Assembly: GCA_964398055.1 (NCBI GenBank)
Contig: CAYNLK010000062.1
Span: 1 to 34,323 of the forward strand
Reading direction: 5' to 3'
DNA length: 34,323 nt
Origin: CAYNLK01 sp964398055
Lineage (GTDB): Bacteria > Chloroflexota > Anaerolineae > 4572-78 > J111
Position numbers and translations under genes: made by a program. Under the pieces are notes generated by a model. That model did no database searches. It was not told where the DNA came from and saw nothing but the letters and a program-made list of their open reading frames with translations. Shown here one piece after another: positions 1 through 7,772 of the stretch; within the stretch, counting starts at the first letter, position 1; each line of letters begins with the position of its first letter.

Positions 1-77
1 GTTGCAAGTTACAAGTTACAGGTTGCAGGTTACAGGTTACAGGTTGCAAGTTACAGGTAGCAGGTAGCAGGTTACAA
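1..77. repeat. Heptanucleotide tandem array (GTTRCAR, 11 units)
   Basis: Eleven consecutive 7-base units of the form GTTACAG, GTTGCAA or GTTACAA (two read GTAGCAG) fill the window edge without interruption, so the array may continue to the left. It ends 19 bases before the stop codon of the neighbouring minus-strand gene. No coding role is seen. It resembles the short tandemly repeated repetitive (STRR) sequences of cyanobacteria in unit length, but not in sequence. Confidence 0.9.
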
Positions 78-95
78 GATTGGCCCGTTGCCTTA

Positions 96-1115
96 TCAAG
101 TTAACGACTCTTTGGTGGCGTCGCAAAAAGTTCTGAACAGTTCGTCCGATGTTTCCGCCGGCACTTCGCAGCCGGCGCTCAACATGTATTTTGTCCCTGC
201 GGCGGCGGCGATACATTCGTGGGCAAACTGGCGACATTCTACTGGGCTGGCCTGCATGATCTGAGCGACCGGATCCAAATTACCCTTGAAGCACTTGCCG
301 TGCGCGGCATAGACATCGCGCGCCCTGGCAAACGGCACTTTGTGATCGACATTGAACAGGTCAGCGCCGGAAGTCACCATCAGCTCCAGGAGATGGGTTG
401 TTTGGCCGCAGATGTGCAGCTTCACCAGGCTGCCGGCGGCGTGAATGGCCCGGCAGACCTGCTGCTCGTAAGGCAGGGCAAACTCGGCGTACATTTCCAG
501 CGAGATGAGCGAGGCCGCGGCGTCTCCCGCGCCGATCATATCCGCCCCAACCTCGATCTGGGCCAGGGCAAAATCGCTGACGATTTCCGTCAGATAAGCC
601 AAAATTTGGTGGGCCAGGGTGGGGTCATCGCTCATCAGGAACATAAATTCGGTCAGCCCGCAGACGGAACAGGCTTCGGCAAAAGGCATGTCGATCCAAC
701 CGAGCACGGCCACCCGACCCGCCACAGCCCGGACCATCTCCGTTACGGCCTGCACCCGGTCGCCCATGCGCCCTGTGGGGGCGGTTGGGTCGGGCCGGCC
801 CAGTTTTGACAGATCGGATCGGCCAGTGATGGCCGGGCGGCGTAAATAAGGCGGCTTATCTTGGGGATAAACCATCTCCACCGGTTTCAGATCGGCCGAG
901 ATACGGAAAGCATCAGAGCAGGCGGTGATGGCGTCCAGGTCGAACCGTTCCTGGACCAGCAGTTGGGCCTGGGCCATGGCCCGGCCATTGGTGGCGTAGT
1001 CGCGGTAAGTGATCCCGGCTCGATCCGCGGCCAAAAACATTAGCAACGGGAATAACGGCACCCGGTCGGCGGGCTGGCCGCGCAAAACGGCCATAAAACG
1101 GTCGCGGTTGGTCAT
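96..1115 (-). CDS. MtaA/CmuA-type uroporphyrinogen decarboxylase-fold methyltransferase
   Basis: Cytoplasmic protein of the uroporphyrinogen decarboxylase (URO-D) superfamily, 339 residues from the chosen start. It opens with the family-typical NRDRFMAVLRGQPADRVP. H234-I-C236, followed by C316 in SAGCEVP, gives an HxC-x79-C arrangement like the zinc site of methylcobalamin:thiol methyltransferases (MtaA/MtbA). This favours corrinoid methyl transfer over heme synthesis. The ATG at 1115 is preferred over the upstream ATG at 1151, because the latter is exactly the loop of a 33-bp palindrome and adds 12 residues unlike the family. It is the last gene of a minus-strand group with the DUF4432, SGNH and unknown genes. 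No corrinoid protein is encoded nearby, so the acceptor is unknown. HemE is the alternative but is less likely. Confidence 0.8.
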   Translation of the reverse strand: MTNRDRFMAVLRGQPADRVPLFPLLMFLAADRAGITYRDYATNGRAMAQAQLLVQERFDLDAITACSDAFRISADLKPVEMVYPQDKPPYLRRPAITGRSDLSKLGRPDPTAPTGRMGDRVQAVTEMVRAVAGRVAVLGWIDMPFAEACSVCGLTEFMFLMSDDPTLAHQILAYLTEIVSDFALAQIEVGADMIGAGDAAASLISLEMYAEFALPYEQQVCRAIHAAGSLVKLHICGQTTHLLELMVTSGADLFNVDHKVPFARARDVYAAHGKCFKGNLDPVAQIMQASPVECRQFAHECIAAAAGTKYMLSAGCEVPAETSDELFRTFCDATKESLT

Positions 1116-1133
1116 CAGCATCGCGCCTAAAAA

Positions 1134-1166
1134 ATCTTCCCGGAAGTTCATAACTTCCGGGAAGAT
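1134..1166. repeat. Perfect palindrome, 15-bp stem with 3-base loop
   Basis: Arm ATCTTCCCGGAAGTT at 1134-1148, loop CAT at 1149-1151, and an exact reverse-complement arm at 1152-1166. On the minus strand the loop reads ATG and opens a spurious 12-residue extension of the downstream gene. The same 15+3 design recurs at 7721-7753 and 25216-25248 with unrelated arm sequence. Confidence 0.95.
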
Positions 1167-1173
1167 AAGTTGG

Positions 1174-2265
1174 TCAACCGGCTAAAATCCGGTTGATTTT
1201 TTCTTCCATCTGGCTGGCCTCGGCCGGCGTCAGCGCGCCGACCTCCATGTGACAGACGAACTCCCCGCCCGGCGGCAGAACTTTGAGGTTGCCCTTGGCT
1301 TTTTCGGCGGTGTAACCTTCCGGTTCGGCCGTGGCCGGCAGGATGATGCCCAGGCAGTCCTGGTCGGCGGTGCGGCTGATCCAGCGGACGCCGTGGTCCA
1401 ACTCAGCCGGGCGGTGGCTGATGAGATCGGCCGAGCCATCCGGGTGGAGCTGCATGCTATAGGCCCAACCCATCGCGTCGGTCAGGTAGTCGATAAAGAA
1501 GACCACCTCCGGGTCGAAGGCCAGGCCCGGTTTGAGCAGGTTGTGTTTGGCCGGGTCGGCAGCCAGCTCCTGGAGAAATTCACCATAGCCCGCCGGGGGA
1601 TGGATATGGGCGGGGATACTGCTCCTGACCCGGACGTGGGCGGGGTCGCATGGGGCGCTGTAAACCAGGCGACCGTTATCAACCGGCCGGAAATTGACGT
1701 GAGCCAGGTACATCAACTCCATCGGCGAGCGTTTGAGATTCTTGACCGACATCGACAGGGGCAGCCGGCTGGAATCGGCGTACAGTTTGACCAGCGGCCG
1801 GGCGATATAGTTGTGATTGAAGGCCACGGTATATTGGTAACTGCCGGTAACGCCCAGGTACGGCCCGCGCTCGTCCTGGCCGATGAGCAGTTGGGCCGCC
1901 TGGTAAGGGGCGTTGGGCAGCTCACCGTGGAGGGGATGGCTGTCTTCAGCCGTGGGCACGCCCATGGCCGTAGCGCCGCAGTGAATCACAAAGCCGCCGT
2001 AGGTATTGAGATAGGTGGTGGTCGGGTAGGGCTGCGCAAACATAGACTTCATGGTTAGCGTCCGGCCATAGAATTGGGCATCCCAGATTTGCTGCCCCTG
2101 GAAAGGCAAAACGATGATCTGGCCAACCGAATTGACCAGGCGCAGGGCCTGGACGCCGCCAGGGTAAACAAACGTGGACGCGCTAAGACCTTCAACTTCG
2201 GCCAGCGTCTTTTCGGCCTCGCTGAAAAAATAGGGTTGCAGGTTAATGATGGTTTGGTTAGACAT
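1174..2265 (-). CDS. DUF4432 / aldose 1-epimerase-like protein
   Basis: A 363-residue cytoplasmic protein resembling the DUF4432 group of the galactose mutarotase-like fold, which binds hexoses or pentoses in a large beta-sandwich. Visible features include a GGFVIHCGATAMG segment, HPLHGELPNAPYQ (a His-rich strip typical of these epimerases) and MELMYLAHVNFRPV. There is no signal peptide. The ATG at 2265 follows AAGGGAG closely; a GTG at 2289 would add eight residues drawn from a palindromic repeat and is not favoured. It lies between an SGNH hydrolase and a URO-D-fold gene, beside sugar-transport operons, so mutarotation or epimerisation of an imported sugar is plausible. The substrate cannot be read from the sequence. 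Confidence 0.7.
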   Translation of the reverse strand: MSNQTIINLQPYFFSEAEKTLAEVEGLSASTFVYPGGVQALRLVNSVGQIIVLPFQGQQIWDAQFYGRTLTMKSMFAQPYPTTTYLNTYGGFVIHCGATAMGVPTAEDSHPLHGELPNAPYQAAQLLIGQDERGPYLGVTGSYQYTVAFNHNYIARPLVKLYADSSRLPLSMSVKNLKRSPMELMYLAHVNFRPVDNGRLVYSAPCDPAHVRVRSSIPAHIHPPAGYGEFLQELAADPAKHNLLKPGLAFDPEVVFFIDYLTDAMGWAYSMQLHPDGSADLISHRPAELDHGVRWISRTADQDCLGIILPATAEPEGYTAEKAKGNLKVLPPGGEFVCHMEVGALTPAEASQMEEKINRILAG

Positions 2266-2280
2266 GGCTCCCTTGAAAAT

Positions 2281-2356
2281 AGCCCTCACCCCGTCGCTGA
2301 GCGACTCCCCTCTCCCAATTTGGGAGAGGGGTTGGGGGAGAGGGCCGCTACCTCAC
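2281..2356. repeat. CCCTCACCCC...GGGGAGAGGG palindromic repeat
   Basis: The core 2307-2331 is a perfect palindrome (CCCCTCTCCCAA, one central base, complementary arm). Imperfect outer arms GCCCTCACCCC and GGGGGAGAGGGC extend it, and a small GTCGCT/AGCGAC hairpin lies inside. It sits directly upstream of the DUF4432 gene. Repeats of this look are common in environmental Chloroflexota genomes (general knowledge). Confidence 0.8.
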
Positions 2357-2413
2357 CCCCATTTTCATTCATCGTTGCCGTGCCGCAGGCTGGGTCCGTC
2401 TCCTCTGCAAAAT

Positions 2414-2487
2414 GAGATTGGGAGATTCGGGGATTGGGACACATTACGTAACTCAAGCCCCTAATCTCCAGTCTCCTAAGCTCCTAT
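2414..2487. repeat. Imperfect 7-8-base GGAGATT repeat pair, inverted
   Basis: GGAGATT-like units at 2414-2438 are mirrored on the other strand at 2458-2487 (AGGAG/TGGAG units spaced 7-8 bases). The stop codon of the SGNH hydrolase gene (2476-2478) lies inside the second block, so its last residues come from repeat DNA. Confidence 0.65.
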
Positions 2488-3120
2488 CATTTTCGTCTCT
2501 AGAATTTGCTTCACTTTGGCGGCCACGGCCAGGCCGAGTTTGCGATGTTCGGCCAGTTCAAAATGGATGCCGTCGAGCGGGCTGGAGACAATTACCTGGG
2601 AGGTATCCAGGAATTCGCAGTCATATTCTTCGGCTACTCGCTGATAGTGGCGGGCAAAGCGTTTGGACTTTTGGGCCGCGCCTTCAAACATCTCCGAAAA
2701 CTCGGTCAGGGTGGCGACTACCGGCGGGGCAAGAAGCAGCACCTGCGGAGCGCGGTCGTTGGGGCCGGCCGCGCTCTTCTGGACCGCATCGACCAGCACG
2801 CCGGCGCCGTTGGCAATGTCATAGGCTGGCAGGGAGAAGCGGACTTTGAGATCATTGGTCCCCAGCATAATGACCACCAGGTCCAGCGGGCGATGGGTTT
2901 CCAGGCAGGGAATCAGGTAAGTGTGGCCGTTTTTGTAGCCCTCGATGGGGTCGTCCCAAACGGTGGTGCGGCCGTTCAGCCCTTCTTCGATCACCCAATA
3001 GCCTGCGCCGAGGCTCTGGCGCAGTACCCCGGCCCAGCGTTCGGTGGGGCCAAAGCGCTCGCCGGTGGCGGGGTTGTAACCCCAGGTGTTAGAATCGCCG
3101 TAACAGAGGATTGTTTTCAT
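2476..3120 (-). CDS. SGNH/GDSL-family hydrolase (esterase)
   Basis: A 214-residue serine hydrolase of the SGNH superfamily, which cleaves acyl or acetyl esters. Block I GDSN (S10 is the nucleophile) is near the N-terminus. Then come block II GLNGRTT, block III GTND and block V DGIHF with the catalytic Asp and His. The full length fits arylesterase or lysophospholipase-like members. There is no signal peptide, so it is cytoplasmic; deacetylation of an imported sugar is a possible role given the neighbours, but this is inference. An AAGGAG lies about 12 bases before the ATG, which is rather far. It starts 16 bases after the stop of the preceding unknown gene, so the two are probably co-transcribed. 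Confidence 0.9.
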   Translation of the reverse strand: MKTILCYGDSNTWGYNPATGERFGPTERWAGVLRQSLGAGYWVIEEGLNGRTTVWDDPIEGYKNGHTYLIPCLETHRPLDLVVIMLGTNDLKVRFSLPAYDIANGAGVLVDAVQKSAAGPNDRAPQVLLLAPPVVATLTEFSEMFEGAAQKSKRFARHYQRVAEEYDCEFLDTSQVIVSSPLDGIHFELAEHRKLGLAVAAKVKQILETKMIGA

Positions 3121-3136
3121 AGGGTGCTAGCTCTCC

Positions 3137-3550
3137 TTACGGCATAAACTCGGGTTGATTTTGAATAGCGGTGAGACACGTCTCAAGTGATAAGTTTTGG
3201 CCTAATTCCCACCGTTGGCCCGTGTGTCTCATATAAGCCAGATTGTAGCGGTCGTTGGCGACATACTCCAGCCGGGCAAATTTTACCTCGAACTCAGGCG
3301 AAATGGCGTTAGGGCCATGTGCGTGATATTTGGCGCAGAAATAGAAATAATGTTGATACCATTTGGTGTAAATATCGACCAGGTAATTGAATTGATAATC
3401 TTCAGGCATAGGTTTAATATGCTTGGGTTTCAGTATGGTTTCAACCACTTGATTCGCCCTGGCCTGAACCGCCGTTTTTTCGGTGGGGGAAACTTTGGGT
3501 TTGGACGCTTTTGAGGGGACAAAAACCCAGCTCTTTTGCTTTTTAGCCAT
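3137..3550 (-). CDS. Conserved-looking protein of unknown function
   Basis: A 137-residue soluble protein that I do not recognise. The N-terminal 30 residues are Lys/Ser/Pro-rich (MAKKQKSWVFVPSKASKPK) and look disordered or nucleic-acid-contacting. The rest is helical and aromatic-rich (YTKWYQHYFYFCAKYH; FARLEYVANDRYNLAYMRH). A strong AAGGAG sits five bases before the ATG, which supports a real gene. Base composition is more A+T-rich than its neighbours, suggesting a separate origin. It precedes the SGNH gene by 16 bases. Confidence 0.75.
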   Translation of the reverse strand: MAKKQKSWVFVPSKASKPKVSPTEKTAVQARANQVVETILKPKHIKPMPEDYQFNYLVDIYTKWYQHYFYFCAKYHAHGPNAISPEFEVKFARLEYVANDRYNLAYMRHTGQRWELGQNLSLETCLTAIQNQPEFMP

Positions 3551-3602
3551 ACGAACTCCTTTTGTAACTCGGCAGAAATATTAGACGTTTCATCGTATAG
3601 TT

Positions 3603-3662
3603 CAGAGCAGAACTGGCAGAATTATGGAATAAAAATTCTTCAATTCTGCCAATTCTGTTCTG
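3603..3662. repeat. Long inverted repeat, about 21-bp arms
   Basis: Arm 3603-3623 pairs with 3642-3662 with two mismatches (AGAGCAGAACTGGCAGAATT against AGAACAGAATTGGCAGAATT), leaving an 18-base A+T-rich loop. It lies between the FGGY kinase stop and the next gene, so it could end kinase transcription. No run of T follows on the minus strand, so it is called a repeat rather than a terminator. Confidence 0.85.
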
Positions 3663-3715
3663 ACCGTATTTACATAAACTAAATCGGCATAATGTCTACT
3701 ATACCACAACAATTC

Positions 3716-5236
3716 TTAGTCGGGTAAGTTGGCCAGCCGCTCGTAAATCGGTTCAAGCGCGGCGTAGCTGGCTTTGAACAGCTCATACAACGCTTCGTAA
3801 CGGGCGCGAGTGGCAGGGTTGGGCTGTTCGGCGGCGGCAACCGGGACCAGCTCTCGGGCCACGCCGTAATCAGGGTACAGGCCGACCCCCACGCCACCGG
3901 CAATGGCCGCGCCTAACGCAGTAGCCTCCGCCGAGAGACTGACCCGCAAAATGGGTAAGTTGTAAACGTCGGCCAGAATTTGCCGCCACAGGGCGCTGGC
4001 GCCGCCGCCGCCGATGAGCCGCATCGCTTCAACGGCAACGCCCTGGCCGCGTAGAATGTCGAGGATGTGGCGCAGGTTGAAGACGACGCCTTCCAGCACG
4101 ACCCGGCTCAATTCGGCCCGGCTGTTGGGCATGGCCAGGCCGACAAAGGCGGCCCGGGCGCGGGGATTCCAGTGCGGGCTACGCTCGCCCAACAGGTAGG
4201 GCAAAAAAAGCAGGCCATTAGCCCCCGGCGGCACGGTTTGGGCGGCCGCATCGAGGGTTTGGTAAGCGGGTTCGCTCTGAGTCTCGGCGCGCAATAACCG
4301 CTCAAACCAATCAAAGGCGCCGCCGGCCGCCTGCATGGTGCCGATCGCACAGTAGAGCTTGGGGTCAGGATGGCAGAAGTTGAAGGTGCGCTGCCGGGGG
4401 TCGAGCACAGGCCGGTCGGTGCTCAAGCCGACCCAGGCAGAGGAGCCAAGATAGTTGTAGACATCACCGGGCTGAATCGAGCCGGCCCCAACCGTGGCGC
4501 AAGCGCCATCCCCGCCGCCGATGACCACCGGCGTGCCGGCAGTTAAACCGGTAGCGTCTGCCGCCGCCGCGGTCACCCCACCGATCACTGCGGCTGAGGG
4601 GTACAGATCAGGCAGCAACGCCAATGAGATGCCCAACCGCTCCAGAAAATCGGCGGCGTAAGTGCGCTGATCCAGGTTCAGTAGTTGGGCCAGGGAAGCG
4701 TCGGAGTAATCGGTGGCAAAGACGCCGGTCAAAAGAAAGGCAGCGTAATCTTTGGCTTGCAGAATTTTGCGGGTCTGGCGGTAAAGGTCGGGCTGGTTCT
4801 CTTTGAGCCAGAGGATTTTGGCCACGGTGTAGGCCGGGCTGACCCGGTTACCGGTGAGCCGATAGACCTCAGCCTCACCCCAGTTCTGGGCAATAAAGTC
4901 GGCCTGGGTGGTGGCCCGCTGGTCGGCCCAAATGATGGCCGGGCGGAGGGGGATACCCTGGGCGTCGACCGCCAGCGCGCCCTGCATATGGCCACTAAAG
5001 CTGACCACGGCAATCTGGTCAGGGTTTATGTTCGACTCGGCCAGCAGCCGGCGGGTTGAACCAAAGACCGCGGCTTGCCAGTCAGCCGGGTCTTGCTCAG
5101 CCCAGTTGGGCTGGGGGTAAGCGGTTGGATAAGTGGCCAATATAGAGGCCACCATTGAACCATCGACGTCAAATAAGGTGGCTTTATTGCCGGTGGTGCC
5201 TAAATCGTGGGCCAAGATGAAATGTTTGAGGGGCAT
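3716..5236 (-). CDS. FGGY-family carbohydrate kinase (xylulokinase-like)
   Basis: A 506-residue sugar kinase with the two-domain FGGY/actin fold, phosphorylating a ketose or polyol with ATP. The N-terminal phosphate-binding loop HDLGTTGNKATLFD, the substrate-domain FSGHMQGALAVD, IIWADQRATTQ, the GGGDGACATVGAG strand and C-terminal GGGGASALWRQILADV are all present. The start at 5236 has GGAGA five bases upstream; the longer frame to 5326 only adds 30 residues translated from a repeat. It is the last gene of the LacI-SBP-permease operon, so it most likely phosphorylates the imported sugar. The substrate is uncertain: xylulokinase is the nearest label, but rhamnulokinase- or erythrulokinase-like activity is possible, and no other kinase gene is seen in the window. 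Confidence 0.85.
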   Translation of the reverse strand: MPLKHFILAHDLGTTGNKATLFDVDGSMVASILATYPTAYPQPNWAEQDPADWQAAVFGSTRRLLAESNINPDQIAVVSFSGHMQGALAVDAQGIPLRPAIIWADQRATTQADFIAQNWGEAEVYRLTGNRVSPAYTVAKILWLKENQPDLYRQTRKILQAKDYAAFLLTGVFATDYSDASLAQLLNLDQRTYAADFLERLGISLALLPDLYPSAAVIGGVTAAAADATGLTAGTPVVIGGGDGACATVGAGSIQPGDVYNYLGSSAWVGLSTDRPVLDPRQRTFNFCHPDPKLYCAIGTMQAAGGAFDWFERLLRAETQSEPAYQTLDAAAQTVPPGANGLLFLPYLLGERSPHWNPRARAAFVGLAMPNSRAELSRVVLEGVVFNLRHILDILRGQGVAVEAMRLIGGGGASALWRQILADVYNLPILRVSLSAEATALGAAIAGGVGVGLYPDYGVARELVPVAAAEQPNPATRARYEALYELFKASYAALEPIYERLANLPD

Positions 5237-5245
5237 GATGTCTCC

Positions 5246-5419
5246 ATCTACGATTGACGATTTGATAGTCTCCCCCGTCAGTGTTGTTGGGGCTACTGCA
5301 CCAGTTTTGAACCACAAAGGCCGCAAAGAACGCCAAGAAATTCAAAAACCTTTGCGCCCTTGGCGTTCTTCGCGGTGGATTTAACCCGACAACACTCAAG
5401 AGGGGGACTATCTACGATT
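5246..5419. mobile_element. MITE-like composite palindromic element
   Basis: A 10-base direct repeat ATCTACGATT (5246-5255 and 5410-5419) brackets inverted arms of about 28 bases: 5264-5292, starting GATAGTC and ending AGTGTTGTTGGGG, and 5385-5412, its imperfect complement. Inside is a second inverted repeat of the CCACAAAGG...GCAAAGAACGCCAAG type (5312-5336 with 5349-5378). There is no coding capacity. The layout looks like a small non-autonomous element, but the right arm overlaps the direct repeat, so a target duplication is not certain. Confidence 0.5.
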
Positions 5420-5472
5420 TGAAGGTTGCGGATCCAAAACTCGCCGGGCAGGTATCCAGGATTGTGAATTCT

Positions 5473-6510
5473 CTAGCCTTTGACTGCCCCGACCAACAAG
5501 CCACGGGCAATAAACCGCTCCAGAACGATGGCCAGGATAATAACCGGAATAATCATGATCAGGATCAAGACAGACATATACCACCATTGCGGCCCACGGG
5601 TAGCATTCTGGGCGGCGATCAGGATCGGCAAGGTCTGGGAGTTGCCGGCCGACAGGAAGAGCGCCAACAGGTATTCGTTCCAGGCAAAAACCAGCACAAA
5701 CAGAAACGTGGCCACCAGGCCGGGCAGCGACAGCGGCAGCACAATCGACCAGAAAATGCGATAACGAGAAGCGCCGTCGATAGCAGCGCACTCTTCCAGT
5801 TCAATGGGTATGGTCATGAAGTAGTCACGCATCAGCCAGATCACAATTGGCAGGTTGACCGCCACATAAGTGGTAATCAACGCCGCCCAGGTATCCAGCA
5901 GGTTCATACGCTGGAAGAGAACGTAAATGGGAATAACCACCGCCACCGGGGGCAACATCCGCTGGGAAATCATCCAAAAGGCGATGTCGTTGTTGCCCAG
6001 GGAGCGTTTGAAGCGCCGACCGATGGTGACCAGCAAGATAATAAAAACCGCGATGCTGGCAATGATGGCAATGCTCCAGGGCACGCCAAAAAAGATGGCA
6101 GCAATGGCCAGCAGAACACAGCCAATGAAGGCCATAATGGCCCCAATCTGTGGCCGGAACTCAAATCGAACCAGGGCATAAGCCGCGGCCGTCCCCAGCA
6201 GCAGGGTCAAGAAGGCGCTGACCGGAGCTACCACCGCCGTGTTAACATAGGTTCGCAAGGTGTCGTTGCTCAGATCGCCCACCAGAATATAGTCCCAGGC
6301 ATGAAGGGAGGGTTCAAAATCAATCGTGGGTAGATAAAACGGTCCCCGGTTGACATCAATTGGTAATTTGAAAGAGGTAACCACCAACCAATAAATTGGA
6401 AACAGGGCCACAAAAGTCCAGATACCCAGGAGCAGGTAAGAGATGACCAGACCGAGGGGAGAGGGCGTATAAATTGATTTGCGCCGGGTGCACCATTGCA
6501 TGAAGCTCAT
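5473..6510 (-). CDS. Carbohydrate ABC transporter permease, CUT1 MalG-type
   Basis: A 345-residue integral membrane subunit of a CUT1 sugar importer. The first helix is at residues 20-46, and the cytoplasmic EAA loop is at 239-258 (EECAAIDGASRYRIFWSIVLP), the contact for the ATPase. It is longer than usual for MalG-type subunits: residues 120-176 form an extra hydrophobic stretch able to span the membrane twice, inserted between AAYALVRFEFR and QRMLPPVAVVIPIY, which are normally nearly adjacent. Its ATG overlaps the stop of the MalF-type gene by four bases (ATGA), so translation is coupled. No ATPase is encoded in the operon; a shared MsmX/UgpC-like ATPase elsewhere is assumed. Confidence 0.9.
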   Translation of the reverse strand: MSFMQWCTRRKSIYTPSPLGLVISYLLLGIWTFVALFPIYWLVVTSFKLPIDVNRGPFYLPTIDFEPSLHAWDYILVGDLSNDTLRTYVNTAVVAPVSAFLTLLLGTAAAYALVRFEFRPQIGAIMAFIGCVLLAIAAIFFGVPWSIAIIASIAVFIILLVTIGRRFKRSLGNNDIAFWMISQRMLPPVAVVIPIYVLFQRMNLLDTWAALITTYVAVNLPIVIWLMRDYFMTIPIELEECAAIDGASRYRIFWSIVLPLSLPGLVATFLFVLVFAWNEYLLALFLSAGNSQTLPILIAAQNATRGPQWWYMSVLILIMIIPVIILAIVLERFIARGLLVGAVKG

Positions 6511-7706
6511 GAGATCGCCTCCACCGCCCGATTACGAATGAGATGGATATAGACCAGGCTAAAGAAGGTCACCAAAAATAGCAGCATGTAAGCTATGGCG
6601 GCTGAGCCGCCCAGGTCGAGGGTACGCCAGGTGATGAAGGCCTGCAACGTTAACGACTCGGTGGCCGTACCCGGCCCACCGTTGGTCAACACGTTGGGTA
6701 AATCCATTATCTTAAACGCTTCGATCAAGCGGATTAAAATCACAGTCAGGCTGACCGGCAAGATCTCGGGCAACGTAATGTAGCGAAAAATCTGCCACCG
6801 ACTGGCGCCATCGACCACCGCCGCTTCAAACGGTTCCACCGACTGGCTCTCCAGCGCCGCCAGCAACACAATGAAGATAAAGGGCGTCCACTGCCAGATA
6901 TCGCCGATCATCACCGCCACCCGCGCCCCCCACGGATTATTGACCCACGAATAAAGAGCCAACCCCAGCGCCTGCCAGATAGGCTGAAAAGGACCTTTGT
7001 CGGTATCGGTTAACATCCGGAACATGTAGGCCACGCCTACCGGGGTGATCATCATCGGCAGCAGGAAAACCACCCGGAAGAAGCGGCGACCAGGGAGGCG
7101 TTGAGTAACCAACATGGCCAGTCCCAGGCCCAGGGCGTATTGCATTACAATGCCCACAAATACGTAAATCAAAGTGACCGTCACCGTACCGGGCCGGCCA
7201 TTGGGACTGATGGTATGGATGATCAGCCAGGTCAGGCTGCCCAATCCCACCACGGCAACAAGCCGCCAGAACAATCCCGGCCAGGAAAAGCTGAGACTGC
7301 GGCTATACTTGAACAGAAAGATGGCCAACCCAATCACGACTAAACTAAAAATGATCCAGCCAAGCAGGCTGGGTTGGGCAAATTTACCCAGAAAGTGGGT
7401 TTGCTCGCTGCCCAGTAGCAATTTACGATAATTGGCCAGGCCGGCAAACTGGTACTCAAAGCCGCCTTTGACAAACTTGAGCCGGCCCAACGACAAGCCG
7501 ATCGAGACAATTAGCGGAAAGATCGACAAAACCAGCACCACCAGCACCGCCGGCATCACAAAGCTGAAACGGGCATACCGTTCGGCCTTTGAGGTTAGCG
7601 TACGGACTTGTGAATCGACGTGTGTTTGGCGTTCAACCTCGGCCAAAGCATCCCCATACTGTGGTCTGGCGGGAGTGGCAGTATGTTTTGTTTGTTCAAC
7701 CTGCAT
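6507..7706 (-). CDS. Carbohydrate ABC transporter permease, CUT1 MalF-type
   Basis: A 399-residue membrane subunit that pairs with the MalG-type protein. It has a long polar N-terminus (residues 1-46), a first helix at 47-72, FAGLANYRKLL, and the EAA loop at 294-313 (EAAVVDGASRWQIFRYITLP). Like its partner it carries extra hydrophobic sequence: residues 112-165 look like two added helices between the ANYRKLL segment and the usual second helix. It ends NRAVEAIS. It follows the substrate-binding protein gene after 66 bases containing a 33-bp perfect palindrome, a common arrangement that lowers permease relative to binding-protein expression. Confidence 0.9.
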   Translation of the reverse strand: MQVEQTKHTATPARPQYGDALAEVERQTHVDSQVRTLTSKAERYARFSFVMPAVLVVLVLSIFPLIVSIGLSLGRLKFVKGGFEYQFAGLANYRKLLLGSEQTHFLGKFAQPSLLGWIIFSLVVIGLAIFLFKYSRSLSFSWPGLFWRLVAVVGLGSLTWLIIHTISPNGRPGTVTVTLIYVFVGIVMQYALGLGLAMLVTQRLPGRRFFRVVFLLPMMITPVGVAYMFRMLTDTDKGPFQPIWQALGLALYSWVNNPWGARVAVMIGDIWQWTPFIFIVLLAALESQSVEPFEAAVVDGASRWQIFRYITLPEILPVSLTVILIRLIEAFKIMDLPNVLTNGGPGTATESLTLQAFITWRTLDLGGSAAIAYMLLFLVTFFSLVYIHLIRNRAVEAIS

Positions 7707-7720
7707 AGGCGCCTCACTTT

Positions 7721-7753
7721 AGACCTCGGAGGTCTGCCAGACCTCCGAGGTCT
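7721..7753. repeat. Perfect palindrome, 15-bp stem with 3-base loop
   Basis: Arm AGACCTCGGAGGTCT at 7721-7735, loop GCC, and an exact complement at 7739-7753. Each arm is itself nearly palindromic. It lies between the substrate-binding protein and permease genes and could stabilise the 3' end of the upstream message; no T-run follows. Confidence 0.95.
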
Positions 7754-7772
7754 GATAACCTGGTCCTAACCG

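Noticed and set aside
1..77. CRISPR array
   Set aside because: The units are contiguous heptamers with no spacers, and no cas genes are present.
96..1151. hemE (uroporphyrinogen decarboxylase)
   Set aside because: The HxC...C zinc motif and the absence of other heme genes favour the methyltransferase branch.
1174..1200. Hairpin TCAACCGG/CCGGTTGA followed by T-run as a terminator
   Set aside because: It is inside the DUF4432 coding end, and the T-run lies on the wrong side for minus-strand transcription.
5237..5326. 30-residue extension of the FGGY kinase
   Set aside because: It is translated from a palindromic element, while the ATG at 5236 has a GGAGA site and begins just before the conserved kinase motif.
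5419..6333. Long plus-strand open frame of 304 codons
   Set aside because: It is antisense to the MalG-type permease; the protein is Gln/His/Asn-rich without family features, and the minus frame has clear permease motifs.
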